Source of the DNA: HGM04593 sp045533955
GTDB lineage: Bacteria > Bacteroidota > Bacteroidia > Bacteroidales > Bacteroidaceae
Assembly: GCA_045533955.1 (NCBI GenBank)
Contig: JAZSIU010000070.1
Coordinates: forward strand, 1 to 29,753
Direction of reading: 5' to 3'
Length of the DNA: 29,753 bases
The notes beneath the pieces were generated by a model. That model did no database searches. It was given only the letters and a program-made list of their open reading frames with translations, and was not told the origin of the DNA. This document shows positions 14,524-21,851 of this stretch, in pieces. The translations under genes and the position numbers were made by a program. How positions within the stretch are numbered: the stretch's first letter is position 1; every line of letters begins with the position of its first letter.

Positions 14524-14892
14524 TTATCCGTTGCTGATAAAGTCGAGTGCCTCTAAAATATGTGCTTTTTCTATCGTAACCCTCTGTGCCGAGAGCTCAT
14601 TGTCGATTAGTGTAGCCTCGGTGGGTGTTCCGCCTTCAATGGCCGAGCATATTTCGTCGTAGTGTCGGCAATCGAGGGGCAGTGGGCTTACCTCCTGACG
14701 CAGATTGCAGCAATATGTGCGCAATTTTGTCTGCGGGAATTTTCTTAGGCGGTGCGATAGATAGAGCATACCAATGATGGCCGAGGCGCATATACTATCC
14801 TCGTCGGCACCGGTGAAAATGCTGCGCAACGCCCCTTTCAGCGGCTCGCCGAAAGCCTCGGGCAGTTTCTCTTTAATTATCTGTAATACCAT
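14524..14892 (-). CDS. Hypothetical protein, small helical
   Basis: A 122-residue protein I do not recognise. It has no signal peptide or membrane segment and is predicted mostly helical, with a Cys-containing centre (TKLRTYCCNLRQEVSPLPLDCRHYDEICSAIEGG). The C-terminal segment THATs of the form EATLIDNELSAQRVTIEKAHILEALDFI is amphipathic. The ATG at 14892 is the first start. The codon use (GCC, CTC, GTC rich) resembles neighbouring real genes, which supports it being expressed. It stands alone between the lipoprotein-sigma operon and the divergent outer-membrane barrel gene. Confidence 0.55.
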   Translation of the reverse strand: MVLQIIKEKLPEAFGEPLKGALRSIFTGADEDSICASAIIGMLYLSHRLRKFPQTKLRTYCCNLRQEVSPLPLDCRHYDEICSAIEGGTPTEATLIDNELSAQRVTIEKAHILEALDFISNG

Positions 14893-14940
14893 TGTTTTTA
14901 ATGTGCGGCTAATGTCTTTGCAGTAGTTTCTGCTTCGAGG

Positions 14941-14971
14941 TTGCTAATATAATATATTATTCTTAAATTTG
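14941..14971 (+). promoter_or_regulatory. Promoter of the outer-membrane barrel gene
   Basis: TTG at 14941-14943, a 20-nt spacer and TAAATTTG at 14964-14971 match the Bacteroidota consensus at both boxes. The leader would be about 124 nt, and it carries a variant of the dispersed motif (AAACAGCTTAAA) near 15074-15085, 15 nt before the ATG. Confidence 0.65.
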
Positions 14972-15100
14972 TACCTTTTGTTTTTGGCACAATTGCTATT
15001 TTTAGAAAGATTATATCTAAAATTAAACTATTTTATCATTTTCACGTCAAATAGTTGTTTGTGTCAAATTAAAAAACAGCTTAAATAATCAAATATAATT

Positions 15101-18013
15101 ATGAAAAAGAGACTGCTCTTTTTGTTTATTATTTTTGCGGCAGTAGCCGTTTGTGCGCAGGAAGGCAAAAAGAAAAAAATGGGTACGCTCACAGGCGTTG
15201 TTTATAGTAAGAGCGAGAATGCTCCCTTGCAAAATGCCGGATTACAACTTTATCAGCTGCCCGATACGGTGTATAAGGCAGGAACTGCCAGCGATGCGGA
15301 TGGTAAATTCTCGTTACAGCTTCCCGAGGGCGATTATCTGTTGCGCCTCACATACGTGGGCTTCTTGCCGCAGGATAGGAACGTGAAGATTCAGGCCAAG
15401 AAAAGCACCGACGTCGGCCGTCTTGTGCTGAACGACGACGTTGTCGCGCTAAAAGAGGCTGTCGTAACGGCCGAGGCACCCCCTATCACAATGGCCGAGG
15501 ATACTGCAATCTACAATACATCAGCCTTTCGTGTGGCCCCCGGCTCGATGCTCGAGGAACTTATAAAGAAATACCCCGGAGTGCAGGTCGAGGAGGATGG
15601 AACAATAAAGATTAACGGAAAAACCGTCAACCGCATCCTTATGAAAGGTAAGGATTTTTTTGGTACCGATAAGAATGTCGCACTGAAGAATGTTCCCGTT
15701 GACCTTGTCGATAGAGTGAAATTCTATGACAAACAGAGCGATTTTACCCGCCTCACAGGTATTGACGATGGCGAGGAAGAGACTGTACTCGACTTACAGA
15801 TGAAAAAGGGAGCCGACGAGGGATTCTTTGGAAATATCGACGCAGCCTATGGTACAAAAGAGCGCTATTCGTTTAAGAATATGTCGAACCTCTTCTCATC
15901 GACAAGTCAATTGTCGTTGGTCCTCTCGGCCAATAACGTCAACGATCGAGGCTTCTCGGGGCGCGGAGGCGGCGGCCTGAGCGCCCATAAGGACGGGGCG
16001 TTCAATTTTGCCACCGAGACCGAGAAATTCGAGCTTGGAGGTAACGTGCGCTATCGACACAGCGACTCGGACAACCAATCATTCACCGCATCCGAGTATT
16101 TTATGACCGAGGGGCGCAACAACCAATTCAGCAACAGCCGCAACCGCAGCTTCGGCCGCAACTCGAACGTGAACGGAAATTTCCGCATCGAGTGGAAGCC
16201 CGACACTCTCACAAGCATCATATTCCTGCCATCATTCTCGTACAGAACATCCGACGGATGGTCGAAGAGCACCTCGGCGACCTTCTCGTCCGACCCCTTT
16301 GCGATTGTAGAGTATCCAATGGACAGATACGGCGACATATACGACCGTCTCGACTCAATTGCCATAAACAGCAACGATAACGAGAGTATGAGCAACAGCG
16401 AGAATCGCTCGGCCAACGCAATGCTGCAATTCAACCGTCGCTTGGGTAAGCCCGGACGCAATGTAACGCTGCAAGGCCGCTTCAATTACAGCGACAGCAA
16501 GAGTAAGTCAATATCGAGCAACGACGTGCGCTACTATCAGCAGACGGCGGGCAGCCGAGGCTACGACCGTCGCCGTTACTCGACAACCCCCGGCGTCAAT
16601 TGGAACTACGACGTGCGCCTCAGCTACACCGAGCCCATACTCAAGAATCTGTTCCTGCAATTGAGCTACCGCTTCAATTATAGTTACAGCAACAGCGACC
16701 GTGCTACATTCGTCTTTGACAGCATTCCGACAGACATTTACCATCTTATCCTTAACAGCAATTACGACTTCCCGGCGCTGCCGCACGACTACGAGCAGTA
16801 TCGCGACGACGACCTCAGCCGTCTCTCAATCTATCGTAACGCTCGCCACGAGGCACAAATAATGTTCCGATACGTTACGGCCAAGATGAACCTCAACGCC
16901 GGCGTAACGTGGTTGCCGCAGAGCTCGCAGATGCGCTATCAATATCTGGGGCTCGACACAGTGCTCAAGCGCACCATATATAATATCACTCCCAATCTGC
17001 GTTTGCGCTACAAATGGAACAAAACAACTACTCTAAACGTAATGTACCGAGGCTCTACAAGCCAGCCTTCGATGACCGACCTTCTGGATATTACCGACGA
17101 CAGCAACCCTCTGTACATAACAAAGGGTAACCCCGGCCTCAAGCCCTCGTTCAACAGTCGTCTGTTTGCGTTCTTCACCACGAACAATCCCGAGACGCAG
17201 ACAGGATTCTCGGCCAATGCGGGCTTTAACAATACGCTCAACAGCATCACACGCCGCGTAACGTATATCGAGGAGACCGGAGGACAGATAAGCCAACCGG
17301 TGAACATTAACGGCAATTGGGGCGCCAATGGAGGCTTCGGCTTTAACTCGGCACTGCCGGCAAACAAAAAATTTACGTACAGCACAAATACCGACTTGCG
17401 CTACAATCATCAAGTCTCGTACATAAGCCCCGACCGCAACAGCAGCAGCGTGCGCAACACGGTCGAGACTACAAACATTGGCGAGCGTCTGAGATTCGGC
17501 TACCGCAACGATGTATTCGAGCTTACGATGGACGGCTCACTCAACTACTCGCACTCGAGCAACGAACAGCAACCCGACAGGAACCTCGATACGTGGAATT
17601 TCTCATACGGCCCAAGCGGAAATATTAAATTCCCGTGGTATAATCTCACCCTCTCGAGCAACCTCTCGATGCATAGTCGCCGCGGATACGACGACCCGCA
17701 GTTTAACACCAATGAGCTTCTGTGGAACGCACAGCTGTCGGCCAGCTTCCTCCCAAAAAATCAGCTTACCGTCAGCCTTCAGCTGTATGATATTCTGCAA
17801 GAGCAGAGTAACATAAGCCGCACGATAAACGCTGTGATGCGCAGCGACTCGCAGAGCAACGCAATTTATCACTATGCTCTTGTGCACGTGATATATAAGA
17901 TTAACTCAATGGGCGACAAAGAGACGCGCCGTATGATGCGAGGAATGGGACCGGGCGGCTTCGGCGGGCGCGGTGGCTTCGGTGGCGGCTTCGGCGGCGG
18001 ACGCGGGTATTGA
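15101..18013 (+). CDS. TonB-dependent-receptor-like outer membrane beta-barrel protein with CarboxypepD_reg-like domain
   Basis: A 970-residue outer-membrane protein. Signal peptide residues 1-19 (ending VCA) are followed by a Lys-rich linker and a carboxypeptidase-regulatory-like beta sandwich (about 28-105; GTLTGVVYSKSENAPLQNAGLQLY...GDYLLRLTYVGF). A plug-like region follows (about 130-240; GSMLEELIKKYPGVQVEEDGTIKINGKTVNRILMKGKDFFG) and then a long barrel with alternating aromatic strands. This matches the Bacteroidota OMP_b-brl_3 family, related to SusC-like receptors but without a SusD partner. The barrel appears to end near IYHYALVHVIYKI, then continues with a basic Met-rich stretch and a tail of about 22 residues made of Gly, Phe and Arg (GFGGRGG repeats). 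The ligand is unknown. It has its own promoter and terminator. Confidence 0.88.
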   Translation: MKKRLLFLFIIFAAVAVCAQEGKKKKMGTLTGVVYSKSENAPLQNAGLQLYQLPDTVYKAGTASDADGKFSLQLPEGDYLLRLTYVGFLPQDRNVKIQAKKSTDVGRLVLNDDVVALKEAVVTAEAPPITMAEDTAIYNTSAFRVAPGSMLEELIKKYPGVQVEEDGTIKINGKTVNRILMKGKDFFGTDKNVALKNVPVDLVDRVKFYDKQSDFTRLTGIDDGEEETVLDLQMKKGADEGFFGNIDAAYGTKERYSFKNMSNLFSSTSQLSLVLSANNVNDRGFSGRGGGGLSAHKDGAFNFATETEKFELGGNVRYRHSDSDNQSFTASEYFMTEGRNNQFSNSRNRSFGRNSNVNGNFRIEWKPDTLTSIIFLPSFSYRTSDGWSKSTSATFSSDPFAIVEYPMDRYGDIYDRLDSIAINSNDNESMSNSENRSANAMLQFNRRLGKPGRNVTLQGRFNYSDSKSKSISSNDVRYYQQTAGSRGYDRRRYSTTPGVNWNYDVRLSYTEPILKNLFLQLSYRFNYSYSNSDRATFVFDSIPTDIYHLILNSNYDFPALPHDYEQYRDDDLSRLSIYRNARHEAQIMFRYVTAKMNLNAGVTWLPQSSQMRYQYLGLDTVLKRTIYNITPNLRLRYKWNKTTTLNVMYRGSTSQPSMTDLLDITDDSNPLYITKGNPGLKPSFNSRLFAFFTTNNPETQTGFSANAGFNNTLNSITRRVTYIEETGGQISQPVNINGNWGANGGFGFNSALPANKKFTYSTNTDLRYNHQVSYISPDRNSSSVRNTVETTNIGERLRFGYRNDVFELTMDGSLNYSHSSNEQQPDRNLDTWNFSYGPSGNIKFPWYNLTLSSNLSMHSRRGYDDPQFNTNELLWNAQLSASFLPKNQLTVSLQLYDILQEQSNISRTINAVMRSDSQSNAIYHYALVHVIYKINSMGDKETRRMMRGMGPGGFGGRGGFGGGFGGGRGY

Positions 18014-18058
18014 TAAAAAGAAAAAAACAGTTTATTCTTTATGGAGAGGGATAATAAA

Positions 18059-18085
18059 CTCGAAATAAAATTAAAACAGATTCTA
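18059..18085 (+). repeat. Dispersed AAACAG[A/C]TTCT motif, copy 3' of the barrel gene
   Basis: Bases 18059-18081 are the exact reverse complement of window positions 1-23, a 23-nt match, and continue with TCTA as in the other copies. It sits between the stop of the barrel gene and its terminator. Confidence 0.6.
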
Positions 18086-18092
18086 AAATAGA

Positions 18093-18135
18093 TTAAAAGG
18101 GAGAGTAACATAGGGTACTTTCCCTTTTAATTTTC
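18093..18135 (+). terminator. Terminator of the outer-membrane barrel gene
   Basis: A 15-bp stem (18093-18107 with 18116-18130, one G-U pair) with an 8-nt loop is followed by a T-rich run. The hairpin occupies the -33 region of the next promoter at 18136. Confidence 0.82.
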
Positions 18136-18143
18136 TATCTTCG
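18136..18143 (+). promoter_or_regulatory. Promoter -7 box of cardiolipin synthase
   Basis: TATCTTCG with following CA matches the consensus. The predicted start is near 18149, giving a leader of about 14 nt. No TTG is present at -33 because the terminator stem lies there. Confidence 0.55.
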
Positions 18144-18162
18144 CAGAGTAAACAGTGAAAGA

Positions 18163-19593
18163 ATGGAGATTATCTTCGATTGGGAAATACTCTTGCGCCT
18201 GCTCTATTGGCTTAATATCATTATTGCTTTGTGCATAATGGTAAAGGTTATTTTGGGTAATCGCAATCCCTTTGCAACCTTCGCTTGGGCCTTCGTGTTG
18301 CTGTTTCTTCCCTTTCTGGGCCTGCTGTTATATTTTTTCTTCGGGCACGATACTCGTCGCCGTCGCTACATTTACAATCGTTTTGCGGCACAGATTCAGC
18401 AGCGTGCGCAGATAGCCCATCGCTCGTACTCTGCGCGTGAGGTGCCTGCTCATTATAAGGGTCTTGTAGCTTACCTCGAAAATACCTGCGATGCTTCGTT
18501 GGCAACGGCTGACGTCGAATTGTTGCCCTCGGCCGGGCTTTTTATGGAACGTCTCTACGAGGCGATAAACGAGGCTAAGCAACATATTCATCTGCAATTC
18601 TATATTTTCGAGAGCGACGAGTGTGGCACGCGTCTGCGCGATGCTCTTGTGCAGAAGGCGCGCGAGGGGGTCGAGGTGCGTGTGATATATGACAGTGTGG
18701 GCTGTTGGCACGTCAGTCCCCGCTTCTTCGACGCCGTGCGCTGCGCCGGCGGATACGTCGAGGCTTTTCTAAAGGTTCATTTTCCCTTCCTCTCCAAAGG
18801 AACAAACTATCGCAACCACCGCAAAATTGTTGTTGTTGATGGTAAAATAGGCTTTGTGGGTGGCTGTAACATTGCCGACCGTTACGTGCGTGGAATAAAT
18901 GGCGGTGGGTGGCGCGATACAATGATGGCTGTCAGGGGGTACGGTGTCTATGGCCTGCAATCGTCGTTTCTGCTCGATTGGTATTTTGCCAACGGCTCGA
19001 TGGTCTGTGGCCACCGATATTTTCCCGAACCTCAGGTGGCGGGTGGTGCGCAGCTGCAAATTGCAATGTCTAATCCTGTGGGGCAGTGGCGCATCGTCTC
19101 CTCGTCGCTTGTTATGGCGCTTGCCTCGGCACGCAACTACATTTATATTCAGACACCCTATCTTATGCCCAACGAGCAGGTGATGAGTGCAATGGAGAGT
19201 GCTGCTCTTTCGGGGATTGACGTTGCGTTGATGATTCCCGGGCGCTCTGACAGTCGATTGGCCGACTATGCCTCACGTTCTTATCTCGAGCGTCTTCTCA
19301 AGGCCGGTGTAAAAGTGTACCTTTATGTCGGTGGAATGATGCACGCCAAGAGTTGTGTCGCAGATGACAGGCTCAGTATCTTAGGCTCGGCAAATGTCGA
19401 TTTTCGTAGTTTCGACTATAATTTCGAGGTTTGTGCTTATGTTTATGATGAGGCCTTTGCAAGGGATAATAAAAGGCAATTTCTCGACGACGTCGGTAAT
19501 TGCCGATTGCTTACTCTGCGCGACTTTCTAAGGCGTCCGCTTAGCGGCAGGGTGAAGGAGTCGTTGGCGCGCCTATTTTCGCCTATATTATAA
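18163..19593 (+). CDS. cls: Cardiolipin synthase (phospholipase D family)
   Basis: A 476-residue inner-membrane enzyme that joins two phosphatidylglycerols to make cardiolipin and glycerol. The N terminus has two hydrophobic helices (about 9-31 and 38-60) with the short basic loop LGNRNPF typical of Cls. Two phospholipase D motifs follow: HRKIVVVD with His219, Lys221 and Asp226, and HAKSCVAD with His394, Lys396 and Asp401, both with the downstream Gly/Ser-x-x-N pattern (GGCNIADR; GSANVDFRSF). The length and order are those of ClsA-like enzymes. It is monocistronic, with its own promoter just behind the previous terminator and a bidirectional terminator after it. ClsA versus another Cls subtype cannot be decided. 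Confidence 0.93.
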   Translation: MEIIFDWEILLRLLYWLNIIIALCIMVKVILGNRNPFATFAWAFVLLFLPFLGLLLYFFFGHDTRRRRYIYNRFAAQIQQRAQIAHRSYSAREVPAHYKGLVAYLENTCDASLATADVELLPSAGLFMERLYEAINEAKQHIHLQFYIFESDECGTRLRDALVQKAREGVEVRVIYDSVGCWHVSPRFFDAVRCAGGYVEAFLKVHFPFLSKGTNYRNHRKIVVVDGKIGFVGGCNIADRYVRGINGGGWRDTMMAVRGYGVYGLQSSFLLDWYFANGSMVCGHRYFPEPQVAGGAQLQIAMSNPVGQWRIVSSSLVMALASARNYIYIQTPYLMPNEQVMSAMESAALSGIDVALMIPGRSDSRLADYASRSYLERLLKAGVKVYLYVGGMMHAKSCVADDRLSILGSANVDFRSFDYNFEVCAYVYDEAFARDNKRQFLDDVGNCRLLTLRDFLRRPLSGRVKESLARLFSPIL

Positions 19594-19599
19594 ATTAAG

Positions 19600-19640
19600 G
19601 TAGGCAGCGGTCTGTTAAAAGACTACTGCCTACTATTTTT
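19600..19640. terminator. Bidirectional terminator between cls and rsmD
   Basis: Arms 19600-19613 and 19620-19633 pair over 14 positions with one mismatch and one G-U pair around a 6-nt loop, followed by T-rich sequence. It lies between convergent genes. Confidence 0.78.
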
Positions 19641-19662
19641 ATTCTCTTTTTGTTCTATCGCA

Positions 19663-20223
19663 TTACTTCTCGCTCGAGCCGCCTGCGCCCCCGTGCCTGA
19701 AGAAACTGAAATTTACGCTTCCGTATGCAATGTGGCGGAAAAAGTCGGGGTGTTTGCTGAAATCATTGTCCTTCCCGTGCTCAAAAATAAAGATGCCCTC
19801 GGACTTTAGCATTGTGCTGCTCATTATGAGGCCGGGAATTTCGGGTAGTCCTTTAAGGGCGTATGGAGGGTCGGCGAATATAAGGTCGTAGCTTGCTGTG
19901 CACCGCTTGATGAATTTAAATGCGTCGTCGCGTATTATGCGCCAATTTTTATCGCCAAGCGCGGCGCAGTGTTTTTTAAGATGCGAAAAGTGCAGTTGCT
20001 CAATCTCGACCGATGTTACCGACGCGCACTCGCGCGAGAGAAGCTCAAGGCTGATACTTCCCGTCCCCGAGAATAGGTCGAGTGCCTCGCACCCCTCAAA
20101 GTCGGTGTAGTTTAGCAGAATGTTGAACAGATTCTCTTTTGCAAAGTCGGTCGTTGGCCTTGCCTTGAAATTACGCGGAATGTCGAAATGCCGCCCTTTG
20201 TATTTGCCGCTTATTATTCGCAT
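19663..20223 (-). CDS. rsmD: 16S rRNA (guanine(966)-N(2))-methyltransferase RsmD
   Basis: A 186-residue Rossmann-fold methyltransferase of normal RsmD length. The start MRIISGKYKGRHF and the RPTTDFAKENLFNIL stretch (22-37) are RsmD hallmarks. The S-adenosylmethionine loop is ALDLFSGTGS (47-56), and the catalytic DPPY is at 118-121. It methylates G966 of 16S rRNA during 30S assembly, using S-adenosylmethionine. The start overlaps the end of the DUF3822 gene by 10 nt, so it is translationally coupled to it. It is the last gene of a three-gene operon. Confidence 0.93.
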   Translation of the reverse strand: MRIISGKYKGRHFDIPRNFKARPTTDFAKENLFNILLNYTDFEGCEALDLFSGTGSISLELLSRECASVTSVEIEQLHFSHLKKHCAALGDKNWRIIRDDAFKFIKRCTASYDLIFADPPYALKGLPEIPGLIMSSTMLKSEGIFIFEHGKDNDFSKHPDFFRHIAYGSVNFSFFRHGGAGGSSEK

Positions 20224-21020
20224 AGTAGTAGTGCTTGCAGGTCGAATGGGATGTCTTTTACTTTGTTCAGTAGGTTGGGACGGAACAGACTGTTGGGGTT
20301 TAAGCGTTTGGTGCGTCTTATGAATTGTCCTATTATGGTAGATATTTCTTCGACGCTCTTATCGCCACACAGAAACAGTGTGTCGTCGGTCTGCGAGAGT
20401 GCTTGTTCTTTCCATATACTCAGCAGATAGAAGGCTTGGTCGTGTATGTTGTCCGATTTAAAACTGTTTATCAGCGTGGGCTTGTCGCCCTCTATCGACA
20501 ACAGCAGCGATTTCCCTCGATGAAAATAGGCAAGCATATATCTGTTGCTTTCCATTGGGTTGCGTGCCAAGAACCCGAGTAGTATGCTCGTCGGTGAAAA
20601 ATAGGTTATTCGCCCAATCTTGCACAGCTTCTTGTGTAGGGTGTTTTCTATGGCAAATAGTACGGTTATTCCTTGCGCTGTGAGGCGGTTCGAGGCTATA
20701 TAGGCTGTCTCGGGTGTTTGCGGGAAGCATAGGTTATACAGGGCTCTGTGCTCTTCTTTTTTATCGTGCTCGGCCGGGATTGTGGTGAAGTCGCTTGTTG
20801 CGATAATGACGCTCACATCCTCGTAGCTGTTGTTATTGGCAAAGGGGCACTCTTGCCACGCCTGCTCGAAATTGGCCGCAAGGGTTACAGTGCTGTCCGT
20901 CTCGTAAAATCGGAGTTGTATTGTGTCAGGCTCCGAGGCTGTGTAGCTGCAAAAACAAAATCCATCCGTACTAATGCGGATGGATAATGTTTTATGTGCG
21001 TATTTGTTTATGTCGCTCAT
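20214..21020 (-). CDS. DUF3822 family protein
   Basis: A 268-residue soluble protein matching the Bacteroidota-specific DUF3822 family, which is normally found immediately upstream of rsmD as here. The N-terminal half (LSIRISTDGFCFCSYTASE...VSVIIATSDFTTIPAE) and the C-terminal half (RYMLAYFHRGKSLLLSIEGDKPTLINSFKSDNIHDQAFYLLSIWKEQAL...LFLCGDKS) look like two related beta-alpha lobes. From memory, the family has been described as having an actin-like ATPase fold similar to PilM-type pilus proteins. A phosphate loop is not obvious, so nucleotide binding is not shown. Its function is unknown. It sits 9 nt after the pseudopilin-like gene and overlaps rsmD by 10 nt. Confidence 0.85.
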   Translation of the reverse strand: MSDINKYAHKTLSIRISTDGFCFCSYTASEPDTIQLRFYETDSTVTLAANFEQAWQECPFANNNSYEDVSVIIATSDFTTIPAEHDKKEEHRALYNLCFPQTPETAYIASNRLTAQGITVLFAIENTLHKKLCKIGRITYFSPTSILLGFLARNPMESNRYMLAYFHRGKSLLLSIEGDKPTLINSFKSDNIHDQAFYLLSIWKEQALSQTDDTLFLCGDKSVEEISTIIGQFIRRTKRLNPNSLFRPNLLNKVKDIPFDLQALLLCE

Positions 21021-21029
21021 ACTGAGTGC

Positions 21030-21719
21030 TTACTCCCAGTTACCGGCGTTGTTGTTAGCTTTCTCAACGTCGCCAACTTTAAGACCGCAGTAGCGGTTGA
21101 GCTTCTTCTCTTTGATGATGAGGTTCTTCATCTCCTGGTCGTTGATGCCTGTGAGGTATGTCTCGAATGGAGTGCGAGCCTCGAAGAGCCATTGGGGTGC
21201 ACCGGCCTTTGTTGTGTCGCAGCTTGTTTCCATTGTGAACTGCTCGCCACCACCAAAGGGAACGTATTTAATAGAGTCGATAGCATAGTCCTTGCCAAAT
21301 ACAGAGTCGAGTACCGATACCCAAGTAGTGTCGCGACGGAAATTGCGCAGACCCTCTTTGTCAACGTCGCCCCATTTGTTGGTCTTTTGTGCCTTTGCAA
21401 TCATATCCAATGCTTTCTGCTCGGTCAGACCACGCTCGAGTTGCTCGTCGTTAAGCTCGCCTACCTTGAATACAACGGGCATTTTTGCTGTTTTAATGAA
21501 AGTAATCAGTGTGTCGAAATTGTCGGTGTATGCACCCTTGTTTCCGCTACGATACTCGAGCTGAGCTTTTTTAATGTCGATAAGACGTGCGATGATGTGT
21601 TTCTCGCGTGCGTCGCGCTCCTCCTCAAACTCGATGGGGTCCATAATACTGCGGTAGCAAATGAATGTCAACCCGCAAACTGCCGCTACAAGCAGTAAAT
21701 TCAATGCTAAATTCTTCAT
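21030..21719 (-). CDS. Conserved membrane-anchored protein, pseudopilin-like N-terminal half
   Basis: A 229-residue protein with one N-terminal membrane helix (about 4-24), then an acidic segment and a stretch (IARLIDIKKAQLEYRSGNKGAYTDNFDTLITFIK, about 43-76) that resembles the region after the helix in PulG-type pseudopilins, including the Gly-x-Tyr near the loop. There is no clear prepilin peptidase site, since the helix starts at residue 4 without a preceding basic G/F cleavage pair. The rest is soluble, alpha/beta, and not recognised. It starts the operon with DUF3822 and rsmD. The pilin comparison is my inference from pattern only; an alternative is a generic periplasmic protein. It is widely shared with Bacteroidales as far as I recall, but unnamed. 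Confidence 0.6.
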   Translation of the reverse strand: MKNLALNLLLVAAVCGLTFICYRSIMDPIEFEEERDAREKHIIARLIDIKKAQLEYRSGNKGAYTDNFDTLITFIKTAKMPVVFKVGELNDEQLERGLTEQKALDMIAKAQKTNKWGDVDKEGLRNFRRDTTWVSVLDSVFGKDYAIDSIKYVPFGGGEQFTMETSCDTTKAGAPQWLFEARTPFETYLTGINDQEMKNLIIKEKKLNRYCGLKVGDVEKANNNAGNWE

Positions 21720-21768
21720 AAGATTTTAAATATTTTTTGTTTTATTTTCTATGCTATTTTAAAATGTG

Positions 21769-21776
21769 TACTTTCG
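21769..21776 (+). promoter_or_regulatory. Putative promoter -7 box of the helicase gene
   Basis: TACTTTCG followed by CAC fits TAnnTTCG. The leader would be about 70 nt. No TTG occurs at the expected -33 distance. Confidence 0.4.
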
Positions 21777-21793
21777 CACTCTGTAACACGTTG

Positions 21794-21801
21794 CAAAAAT
21801 A
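21794..21801 (-). promoter_or_regulatory. Putative promoter -7 box of the pseudopilin-like operon
   Basis: The minus strand reads TATTTTTG followed by CAA, identical over 12 nt to the M23 promoter core at 24750-24757. There is no -33 TTG. It faces the + box at 21769-21776. Confidence 0.38.
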
Positions 21802-21851
21802 AGATAAAAAAACGGAATTTTGTTTCTCTATCCCAAAATTATTGTGAAAAA

